The position numbers and the translations under genes were made by a program. From Bryum argenteum (taxonomy: Eukaryota > Streptophyta > Bryopsida > Bryales > Bryaceae), in NCBI GenBank assembly GCA_037043015.1, contig CM073324.1, positions 551,413 through 615,412 on the forward strand: a stretch of 64,000 nucleotides of DNA. The letters are read 5' to 3'. The notes under the pieces were generated by a model that saw only the letters and a program-made list of their open reading frames with translations, did no database searches and was not told the DNA's origin. Position 1 is the first letter of the stretch. Each line of letters starts with the position of its first letter. Positions 23,797-64,000 of this stretch are shown in pieces.

Positions 23797-25014
23797 TCAA
23801 TCACTCTCATAGCCGTTCACATTATAAGAAGCTGCTTTCTTAACCCCCCTCAAAAGTCGCGAGCGGTTCCGATGCTTTGTCCGTGCCTTGCTCGACATCG
23901 AATATGGTGAAAAAAGAATTTTCTTCTCGACTCGGCTTAAATTCATATCACAAACGCGCACACGCTTCTCCTCCAATTCAACCCCACATATCTCGTGTAG
24001 AAGGGTATTACCCTGCATGTGAGCTTGAAACCCTTTATCACCAAGATAGTGTTGTAGCCTATTCAACTGTATTGTTTCACTCCAGGTGTTGATGGTCACC
24101 ACCTTACATTTCGGAATTTTCAGTTTGACTTCACGAGGGACTCCATCGTCTAATGTCAGTAGAAGCTGGCGAAACGACTTGCGCTGAGCACGCCGATCTT
24201 TTTGATTCTGAAACCTTTTGTCGTTATTAGCAACTGACAAATTCTTCATCTCATGCAACACCTCTTGTATCACATCTTTAACATCTTCGGTTTTGACCTC
24301 TCCATCCGAAGTTTCTACACAATCATTCTCTGCATCGGTGAAGTCAGGAGCTGCCTCATTAAGCGTCGCAGCCGCCTCTCCCGCTGCTTTACGCACTGTC
24401 AGGTCGGAACTTCGCAAAAACAAAGACAAGGCTGGGAGGCTCGAGGTAAGAAGAGATTCGGAGACCAGGCAGGAGGGTATGTTAGACAGAAGGAAAGTCC
24501 ATTCCGAAAATGCTGCTACAACTATAGCATCCGGCGGCTTCTGACCCCCAAGTTTCTGAGAGTCGTGAGAAATAATCTCCCACATGAAAGCCATTGCATC
24601 CTTGGTATCTTGTCTCTCATTACAAACAAACGTCACGATTGCCAATGCTTCCAAAGCAGCTACTCTTGCGTTAGAGGAGCTTGTTAATTTGGCAACTTTG
24701 AGCAGACACTCATAAACCTCCTCCTTCACTCGCAATGCCGCATCATCGCACTCAAGCGTTAACACTAACAGTCCTAGAACTCGAGCTGCTAAGGCGATCT
24801 CTGACGAGCCTCCCTTCTTTATGCAAGCAAGAGATTGGTGAGACACAGTCTCATACCTCTTCGAGATCCAGTTTGTCGCAACCTCACGTGCCAATATTCT
24901 CGAGAGGCCCTTCAGCCCATCTTCTCTAGTTGCAGCCCTTTTCTCGTATAGGGCGTCCAAAGATCCTTCGAGGGCTCTTTCGCTGACACGAATCCCCTCC
25001 ATCTGTCCAGTCAC
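23797..25014 (-). CDS. IFRD-like protein (interferon-related developmental regulator family), intronless
   Basis: 405 codons in one open frame. Residues about 8-300 are helical ARM/HEAT-like repeats of the IFRD domain (SLDALYEKRAATREDGLKGL, IALAARVLGLLVLTL, ARVAALEALAIVTFVC, TVRKAAGEAAATLNEA). After a charged linker comes an IFRD_C-like end (NTWSETIQLNRLQHYLG, FQAHMQGNTLLHEICG, SSKARTKHRNRSR). Plant members have been linked to salt tolerance and growth, animal members to transcriptional co-regulation; the role here is not shown. Plant IFRD genes normally have introns and a longer N-terminus, so I infer a retrocopy or captured gene that is still open. Upstream, only about 260 bases separate it from a Ty3/gypsy LTR and primer-binding-like site in the same orientation. 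No poly-A tract is seen after the stop. The ATG at 25014 is the first in frame; in-frame stops lie just upstream. Confidence 0.8.
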   Translation of the reverse strand: MTGQMEGIRVSERALEGSLDALYEKRAATREDGLKGLSRILAREVATNWISKRYETVSHQSLACIKKGGSSEIALAARVLGLLVLTLECDDAALRVKEEVYECLLKVAKLTSSSNARVAALEALAIVTFVCNERQDTKDAMAFMWEIISHDSQKLGGQKPPDAIVVAAFSEWTFLLSNIPSCLVSESLLTSSLPALSLFLRSSDLTVRKAAGEAAATLNEAAPDFTDAENDCVETSDGEVKTEDVKDVIQEVLHEMKNLSVANNDKRFQNQKDRRAQRKSFRQLLLTLDDGVPREVKLKIPKCKVVTINTWSETIQLNRLQHYLGDKGFQAHMQGNTLLHEICGVELEEKRVRVCDMNLSRVEKKILFSPYSMSSKARTKHRNRSRLLRGVKKAASYNVNGYESD

Positions 25015-25602
25015 TACTTCAGATATTCAAGCTCTTGTATGTATTTGAGGTCGTCAATGTCAATCTTCGGCTTCCCGGAATGCAAGCCCTCTTCTCAACA
25101 ACCCTGCAAATAGAGATTCTTGTATCCAGCCCTCTCACCTTTTATGATATTGCGCAATAACCCGTAACTCCTCGATATTCGCTCTTCTCTCGCTTTCTGG
25201 GCGCCCTTGGACGCTTCGTAACCTCTCTTTCCGTCTAATCCCCTAGATTCCTTCAACCTCACACTAGGTGATGTCTGCTCCACTACCAATTGTAACAAAC
25301 CTCTAATAGGTTTGCCACCAACTCAACAACAAAGATCAAATAGAATAACACAACCAAGGACTTTATTAAGCTCAAACACCCAACCATAGAGAAGAGCTCA
25401 CAAAAAAAGAATGAGTCTCTACCTTCTCACCCCCGAGCTTATATATCCAAGTTCCTTCCTGAGGAACTAAAAGCTATCTCTAGTCTTTTACTTTCCTATC
25501 TCAAAAAAAGCTCTTATCAATAGAGCAGCTAGAGTAATCTAACTCTTCTCATCCTTTTATTATCTCATGAGTGATTATTATTATGTCATGAGTGATTATT
25601 AT

Positions 25603-28101
25603 TGTTGTGAGCAAGAAGAAAGAGGAAGCAATAAGATTGTATTGAAAAGAAAGATTTATCATATGAATATATATGGTTCATATATATACTCCATGAAGGA
25701 CTTTTACTTTGCGCTAATTTAGATATTGTGACGGTGCTTTTAGATAGCACACCACCTTAACTACCAGTAAGACTTTTACTTAACTTGAACTAACCGGAGG
25801 ATAAGATCTGCTAGAAGGTTCCGAGGTTGCTTATCACAACACTCCTCCTCGACTGAGGAACACTTCACAACACTCCTCCTCGAACGATGATCTTCCTCAT
25901 TAAAAACACTTCACGATGTTTTGAAGTGAAAAAGAGTAAAGTCATCGTTTGCTATCCAATTGAGACTAACTTAGTGAAGGCCTAAAGTGTAGCCAAAGAT
26001 GTTGCTGCTTCTGTGCTTGATGTTGTCCGCCATCATAAATGTTGATAACACTGCATCTTGGAACGCCTTGTGAAACGCTAGGAGTTCTCCTTCCACTAAC
26101 TTGTCTATTTCTTCCCCGTCCTCCTCGCAAAGGCAATAGGGGTCCTCTCTAATCTTGCTCTAGCCAATCATGGATGGGTGATAGTTTGGTTGGGGTACCC
26201 AAAAAGGTTGTCCCATGAACAATTGCACTCTATGTTGGTGTGACAAACATATCCATTTTTAAACTGTAATACAATAAGACTTCATTAGATGTGGTTTTAG
26301 TTGTCTATACTTATAATGTATCAAGAAAAAAAATTAAAAATTAAAAAAAATATTTTGGAGTAATTTTATTTGATTTTTTAGTTGAAAAAGTAAGTCATGT
26401 CCCAATAATCTAAAATCCATTGAATCAAGCAAATGGAATATCAACCATTTTTATTTTAATATAATTTTTGAATATGACCTACATCTTCTTGTATAGAATA
26501 CAAAAAAAAAAATTTAATAATAAAAAAATTAATTCATTGTGCACTATAATGCCTGCAAATCCCCAAATTCAGCACTTTTTCCCTCATCTATGAATGGATC
26601 CAAAAAAAAATAAAAAATCTAAAAGAAAATCTATAGGCATATATACTTTGATTTCAGTGAGGTGCATGATATTTTATTTTCTATTTTAGGGTCTTTTTAC
26701 TTGATTAAAATGACTAAATTAGACAAACTTTGGAGGCTTTCAATAAAAATAACCTAATTAGTGTGTCCAAAAAGTGATACCCCAAGCTTACCATTGCCCG
26801 GATGCTAAAATTAGGATGGTGTCCGCCATGTTGAAATTCTTCTGTAACGTCCTGACAGACGACTCCTAGTTTGCTCTCATCTACATAACAATTAATCTGT
26901 AATCCAAGACACTAAAAGTTCCCCCAACACTTTCAATTCAAAGTGTATAGTTAGTAGGTATTCAATAATATACTCCCAGGGTGCCACAACCAGTAATGCC
27001 CAAGGTTGGCTTTAGAGCTGACGGCCAGAAAAAAAGGCATGGGCGTCCCTTACAGGGATAGGTGTGGGAGACATTCATGTCTTTATATCCCAGCCTCTTC
27101 CACACTTTTGCAAAGTGGGGCTAGCTTGCATCATGCAATTCTTAGGTCTGGCTTCCGCTATGCGGTGGCAGGGCGTCACTACCCTCACCAATGCTCAAGA
27201 ACCTCTTCATCATTCCCATACGTGATAGAAAAGTGGATCCCATTAGCTCTTAGTCTCGGTAGCTCATCAGACTCCGAGAGTGAGCTAAGAGCAAACTTTG
27301 CTCTATCACATTGGAGGGGGAATCCCCCGGGCAATATAACCACTGCCCGGCCCTCCCGGAATTTAAAGTTCCGGCTTCCAACTTGTGAGGTTATCACTAT
27401 TCAACCAGGATCCGTCCTTGCAAGAAGACTCACTCATAACATATATTCTAGGTGGGTCCGGACCCCTCTGTCTGTATAGACTGACTTAGACAGTAAAATA
27501 CGCCCAAGTACAAAACGACACTAAGAATACACCCAATGGCAAAACAAAAGTAAGCACACGACAATAACATAACTCTGGTGTTAGAAGATTGGTTTTTTCA
27601 ACCACTCGGATCGACCGTTGGCTCCTTCCTCCCTAGAATCTCCAGAACTGTTGTGTCTTGGACTCTTGGTTGATATCATTTTCTTGCCTGAACACACATA
27701 GCGAGAAACTACGTAATGATGTCCTCTGGTCTTTGGCAAATTCTGAGCAAGCTCCTTTACAAAATACTTTGTACCCTATGCAAGTTCTCTTCAAAAATTG
27801 TATAAAAGCAAAAAGAAAACTAAAATCAAACTCTCGGTTGGTAGAGTCACATGCTGATAATGTGTTGTGAGCAAGAAGAAAGAGGAAGCAATAAGATTGT
27901 ATTGAAAAGAAAGATTTATTATATGAATATATATGGTTCATATATATACTCCATGAAGGACTTTTACTTTGCCCTAATTTAGATATTGTGACGGTGCTTT
28001 TAGATAGCACACCACCTTAACTACCAGTAAGACTTTAACTTAACTTGAACTAACCGGAGGATAAGATCTGCTAGAAGGTTCCGAGGTCGCTTATCACAAC
28101 A
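25603..28101 (-). mobile_element. Short non-autonomous LTR retroelement (TRIM/LARD-like, probably Copia-type)
   Basis: Two 239-base direct repeats, 25603-25841 and 27863-28101, starting TGTTGTGA and ending TCACAACA, with ATTAT duplicated on both flanks. They differ at about 4 positions (under 2%), so the insertion is fairly young. The minus orientation is suggested by purine-rich GTCGAGGAGGAG (reverse strand) beside the left LTR and TTATCAGCATGTGACTC beside the right one, the latter resembling a TATCAGAGC-type primer site. The body is about 2.0 kb, of which 624 bases are a later DNA element. No gag or pol is recognised, so it is structurally whole but non-coding, mobilised in trans if at all. 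Confidence 0.85.
26176..26799. mobile_element. N-family DNA element, copy 2, nested in the LTR element
   Basis: 624 bases, same ends as 14559-15189 (GGGTGATAGT and TTACCATTGCCC), flanked by GGAT on both sides (26172-26175 and 26800-26803). Divergence from copy 1 is about 1% by eye plus small indels in A-runs, so both moved recently. This insertion is the youngest layer of the 25-28 kb nest. Confidence 0.85.
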
Positions 28102-28380
28102 ATTATTATCTTAGGAATGGTCTCAGGAGTGGTCTAACTCCAATGTACCTCATCCAGAGTTGTCTAACTCTTGTGCACATCGTCTCAATCTGGAGTAGTC
28201 TGACTCTTGTGCACTAAATATGGAGTTGTCTAACTCCGCTGCACATATTATCCACTTGGAGTTGTCTAACTCCAAGCAATTCATCCTCAACTCGGAGTTG
28301 AATGTATCTTATCATCTTATCCTCTGCCACATGTCATCAGAAGATTAAATCATCAACCACTTATCTTTAGTTACATGACA

Positions 28381-29685
28381 ATTGTCTTATATGGTTAAGA
28401 ATGTAGAACTCCTATAACACTTTCTACTCCAACCAGCAAGTTTGAAAGTATAAATATCATGATTAGTGAGATGAATGAAAGTAGAGAGATAGCCAAGTTG
28501 GCTATGATGTTTGCTCAAGAAAGAGCAAAGCATTATGCAGATAAAAAGAGAATTTTTCGTGAATTTGAAGTGGGGGACAAAGTATTTTTAAAAGTAATAC
28601 CAAATCGTTCTAGGTTGAAGTATGGTAAATCAAGAATATTATCTCCTAGAGTTTGTGGTCCATTTGAGATTGAAAAGAAGATAGGAGCTATGGCTTACAA
28701 GTTAAGGTTACCAGAGGACTGGCAAATCCATGATGTATTATATGTCAGCTTGTTGCGGAAGTATGTATCTGATCCTAACCATATTTTACCTGACCTTTCG
28801 AAAGCTGCTCCCGAGGGAGAACTATTTGCTGAACCAGAAAAGATTTTGAAGACGGAGTATCAAAACTTAAGGAATAAGCTATTCCGTAGATTTTTGGTAA
28901 AATGGAAAGACTATCCTGAAGAGGAAGCTTCTTGGGAAAGAGAAATTGATTTTAGAAAAGACTATCCTAATTTTGTCATTGAGGACAATGACTTTTAATG
29001 GAAGGGGAGGATTGTCATGTAACTAAAGATTAGTGGTTGATGATTTAATCTTCTGATGGCATGTGGCAGAGGATAAGATGATAAGAGACATTCAACTCCT
29101 AGTTGAAGATGAATTGCTTGGAGTTAGACAGCTCCAAGTGGATAATATGTGCAGCGGAGTTAGACAAATCCATATTTAGTGCACAGGAGTCAGACCACTC
29201 TAGATTGAGACTATGTGCACAAGAATTAGACAGCTCTCGATGAGGTGCATTAGAGTTAGAGCACTCCAGATTGAGACGATGTGCACAAGAGTTAGACAAC
29301 TCTAGATGGAGTACATTGGAGTTAGACCACTCCTGAGACCATTCCTAAGATAATAATAATCACTCATGAGATAATAATAATCACTCATGACATAATAATA
29401 ATCACTCATGAGATAATAAAAGGATGAGAAGAGTTAGATTACTCTAGCTGCTCTATTGATAAGAGCTATTTTTGGGATAGGAAAGTAAAAAACTAGAGAT
29501 AGCTTTTAGTTCCTCAGGAAGGAACTTGGATATATAAGCTCGGGGGTGAGAAGGTAGAGACTCATTCTTTTGTTGTGAGCTCTTCTCTATGGTTTGGTGG
29601 TTGAGCTTAATAAATTCAATGGTTGTGTTATTCTATTTGATCTTTGTTGTTGAGTTGGTGGCAAACCTATTAGAGGTTTGTTATA
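28381..29685 (+). mobile_element. Ty3/gypsy chromovirus fossil: pol end, polypurine tract and 3' LTR
   Basis: 28459-28998 codes the end of a chromovirus polyprotein. It holds the integrase C-terminal GPF/Y-type region (VCGPFEIEKKIGAMAYKLRL, IHDVLYVSLLRKYV) then a chromodomain (FRRFLVKWKDYPEEEASWE), which in chromoviruses guides integration to chromatin. A purine-rich GGAAGGGGAGGA at 29000-29011 is followed by the LTR at 29013-29685. Protease, reverse transcriptase, RNase H and most of integrase are absent, so the element is broken. The piece abuts the outer end of the opposite-facing LTR at 28380. Confidence 0.85.
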
Positions 29686-32552
29686 ATTTACAAGCGTCCT
29701 AAGTTAAAACTCTTACCAATTTGAGAAGGGAAGTCCTCAAAATTTCTTAAAAAATCTTCACAATGCTCTAAAAACTTGGGAGACAAACTTTGGATGTTAC
29801 GATCTCTCGAATGGTAAACATCTGATGGTCCCTTTTGGAACAATAATCAAATACAATATTGGTTCAAGATCTTACGATTGGAAGATCTTACGAAAGTGAT
29901 TTTGAGCCCCAAAAATGCATGAGGTAGACGATTTCAAATTTGAGGTTTTAAACCTTAAAGGTCCTTCCACTCCTCAATGGGCAGCCCGAAATCGGATCTC
30001 AGCATCTTTTGGACTTGGGCAACAAGAATAGTGCACTTTTTGAACTTGGGCAGCATGAATGAACCAATCAGTGATGAGTTTGCAACCTCCTACAAGGTTT
30101 TGTGCAATCCCAACCTACCTACCACAATCCTTTCAAAGAACAAATCACTCATACAAATTGCGATTTGAATTGTAGGATTTCGCTTTGTAGATGCATCACA
30201 AAAAGGTGACTAGAATGATATAAAAAAAATAAGTGAAAAATTGAGAATCAAAAGAGCTACAGGCAAGATTCTGTTGGAAAACAGCCCGAGGGGCTGACAG
30301 GCGCTTTTAAGGGTTAAACTCCCAAAAACATACAAGGAGCTATTGGGGTTTAGATGCTACTATCTTTACTTAAATAATACTCCCTCTGTCCCATTATGAT
30401 TTTCTGGTAGGTTCTCTCAAATCTACCTTTGGAGGTAGATTTGAGACAGAGGGAGTATCATAATGGGACAGAGGGAGTATTTCAGAAAACAATGTGTAGC
30501 TGTAAGGTAATCAAAATGTGTTAAATTCAGCAATAGAATGTTTCACATGTGTTTGTATTGTAATCATCTATAAAAGCTTTCTCTCAATAGAAGGCCACTT
30601 TTCAATACATCAATGGATCTAGTTATTTGAGGAGTTTTGTATGCATACAATTTTGGAGAAATAGAGTACTTAGAGTAGTTCTTTACACTTGTATTCTCAC
30701 ATAGTTGTGAAAATTCCACAAATGAATTTTCATGGGATAAAGAGATTGACGAAATGAAAAAGGTCTAGAGGAACTAAAAGGTATATGATATGAAAAATAT
30801 GATATGAGAATAAACATGAGATTTGATTTATTGGAATGTTGCCGTTCAAATGATGTCGTTCAAATGATTCACAAAACTCTTTAAAGCATTGGTTAATCAA
30901 ATATAGCTTGTTACAGAGGTTATGGGTTGTGCAAATTAGGTCTAATGAAATACCAATATTTTTACAAGAACTCTATTGCAAGATTTAGTTTTTGATAATG
31001 AAAACTTTGGACTAGGTTAAATTTCCACATTTTGTAATACAAGAGAATAAATAAATGTCAAACTTAGCTCATAAGAAGATAATGGCATAATGTTATATAC
31101 GCATGAATTATTGTTGAAAAATATAACTACTGAATGTCCTAAAAACATGAGTTGTAATAACTTAGAGATTCATATTATGAAAGTATTAAATTTTGTTTCA
31201 AATTTTGAAATCGAAAATGTAATGCTTAAATGGTGACAAGTTTATAAATGCCGATGCCCTCTAAAATTTTTAATCAATTCTTAAGATGCTATAATATGGT
31301 TTTGTAATAATCAAGTTATTGTACTTCATTGTTCTTATGCAGGGTTGCATATATAACTAAAAAGGTAGGAAACCCTATATTGGACATTGCTCATTTTTTC
31401 TTATAAAACATGTATAAATAATTGAGTAACGGAAACTAATCTTTCAGTAGTTGAAAGTAAACAATCAACCAAAAGTATTTGCATATATATTGTATACATC
31501 TACTTCTGCTGCTAATTCAAGAAACCATGAAACACCTATTTATGAAAAAATATCAACAACAACTATTGAAGGGAACTCCTAAAATGTAAGTGAATGGGAT
31601 AAGGACAGTTTGACATTATATTCATTATTGCATATGATTATCTATTATATTGATGATCTTACATGTAAAATATCTATCACGTGCATCTTGTTCAAAGCAT
31701 TGATAGTTTATTGATTATAGATCAGTTTATACTCGAATCAAAAAGGGTTGATTTTGTACTCTTTGGATTATAGGAAATGAATGCTTCAAGTATGCCTCTT
31801 ACATATGACTAGTTGTTATGAGGTTTAGAACTACGAGTACTGTTGAGGCTTTTCCTACATAAGCTTACTTAGAGGTATGTTCTTTCTTGTTCTTTGTGAT
31901 GTTCATAGGAACGTCAAATAAGAAGACTTTTGTTATTAATGAGAAAATTTTATTAAGGTAATTACGGCTTGATTATTAAAATTATTCTCCCCTTATATGT
32001 TTGTTTGATACAACAATTGTAACTTCTCTGTGCAAAGTAGATGTGATCCTTTGGTAAATCTTGAAAACTTTGACCATCACAATGTTTGAATCCAATGGTT
32101 TGCCTCTTAAATTGCTCTCTCTATCTATAATACAATTGAGCTTATACTGAAGAACTTTATATATACAAACTCTAAAAAAATTCTATACCTTGGATAGGTA
32201 ATTAATGAAACTACAACAAGAATCAAATTTTATGTATATTGACATGAAGACATGTAGTCTGAGGCCCAGTATCCTCTTCTACAAAATTAGTAAAAGGATT
32301 TCTTCATAGGCTACTTAAGCATCAAAACTTTGAGAAAGATCATCTAGGTGTTTCTTCAAATTCAAAATGACTAATAAATCTAAGGTATTTTTCTCATTTG
32401 AATAGGTATAAGTCAATAATTGAATAGGAACATGTTTAAAGAAATAAAGAAATATATACATAGTAGACTTAAATATCATATATATGAAGAGAAATATTTC
32501 TTTTATCTAAATTCCATTATGATTTTAAGATATATTGTTTTTTATAATATAG
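29686..32552. other. AT-rich intergenic DNA and putative dynein upstream region
   Basis: 29786-29880 carries the shared module (ACAAACTTTGGATGTTACGATCTC and GATCTTACGATT parts). The right end ..GCGCTTTTAAGGGTTAA at 30301-30317 marks the end of a TTAA element whose left end was not found. A MITE follows at 30378. From 30.5 kb on I see no repeat and no recognisable exon. The first dynein exon(s) with the start codon should lie here but could not be identified. Confidence 0.5.
30378..30479. mobile_element. Stowaway-like MITE
   Basis: About 100 bases flanked by TA. Ends TACTCCCTCTGTCCCATTAT and its exact inverse ATAATGGGACAGAGGGAGTA are the classic Stowaway terminus. The centre pairs AAATCTACC with GGTAGATTT, so the whole folds into a hairpin. 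An extra partial right end (GACAGAGGGAGTATC) is duplicated inside. Confidence 0.85.
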
Positions 32553-63788
<31,236 letters not shown>

Positions 63789-64000
63789 GTTGAGCTTCCC
63801 TGAAAATGATTGTACACAGTCTCCTGTATATACTGACTAATATAGTAGTACCTGAATAAGATCAACCTCGTTAAGATCAACATCTGGTTAAGAACGCTGT
63901 CTCTGTCCCTTCATTATGCAAAAAGGCATTGTTTCGTTATGGTCAACGCCAGGATAAGATCAGCATTTTTGTCTGTCGGAAAACGTTTATCTAATCCAAG
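63789..64000 (+). other. Start of the next dynein intron
   Basis: Follows the donor after SIDEIRE. Holds AAGATCAACATCTGGTTAAG and GGTCAACGCCAGGATAAG, a loose internal duplication. No exon is recognised before the window ends. Confidence 0.5.

Larger units (their letters stand above)
25291..28380 (-). mobile_element. Ty3/gypsy LTR fossil (minus), split by a younger LTR element
   Basis: Minus-strand LTR from 28380 (TGTCATGTAAC) to 25291 (..TTTGTTACA), interrupted at 25603-28101. It matches the LTR at 29013-29685 closely apart from a shorter internal repeat. Two bases inside its end is a primer-binding-like TGGTAGTGGAGC (about 25277-25288), so this was a 5' LTR rather than a solo LTR. The TATATAA near 25440 and GAGCTCTTCTC nearby suit promoter and R regions. 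Within it, repeats of the near-palindrome GGAGTT..AACTCC form a minisatellite. Fossil: most of the body is missing. Confidence 0.75.

Noticed and set aside
27006-27479. 157-codon plus-strand frame as a gene
   Set aside because: It lies inside the body of the short LTR element, resembles no family, and the reverse strand has a similar open frame; likely chance.
29099-29299. Ser/Asn-rich repeat protein on the minus strand
   Set aside because: It is the translation of the LTR minisatellite.

Overview
The window looks like nuclear DNA of a streptophyte with flagellate cells (a charophyte alga, or a bryophyte, lycophyte, fern or similar plant with swimming sperm). Three coding signals support this. 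The first is a catalase of the 492-residue plant type with the plant C-terminal peroxisomal signal. The second is a PH segment of the plant EDR2-like family. The third is a long axonemal dynein heavy chain, which flowering plants lack. No species is claimed. Genes carry GT-AG introns. Most of the window is AT-rich, apart from the GC-richer catalase gene at 1-5.1 kb and two GC-richer intronless islands at 22.5-25.0 kb.

Layout. (1) 6-4483, minus: complete catalase gene in 11 exons, TATA element upstream. (2) 4.5-22.5 kb: no host gene recognised; a dense field of small DNA transposons, several nested. Most conspicuous are elements bounded by TTAA with inverted ends starting CCC, the signature of piggyBac-type transposition. 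Stowaway-like MITEs, a family with 4-bp target duplications and a tRNA-derived SINE are also present. (3) 22.5-25.0 kb, minus: an intronless broken EDR2-like PH segment, then an intronless open IFRD-like gene. (4) 25.0-29.7 kb: nested LTR retroelement fossils; a Ty3/gypsy LTR interrupted by a short LTR element, itself interrupted by a DNA element, then the chromodomain end of a gypsy pol with its LTR. (5) 32.55 kb to the window end, plus: about 41 exons (about 3,210 codons) of an inner-arm axonemal dynein heavy chain most like animal DNAH1, in frame from the tail through AAA1-AAA4, stalk and AAA5; AAA6 and the C-terminus lie beyond the window. Several introns carry young copies of the transposons seen in region 2.

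The host genes do unrelated jobs (peroxide removal, ciliary motility, an IFRD-type regulator) and form no operon-like unit. The main biological interest is the repeat content: several TTAA-bounded families that share an internal sequence module, including two different families inserted back to back on one shared TTAA.
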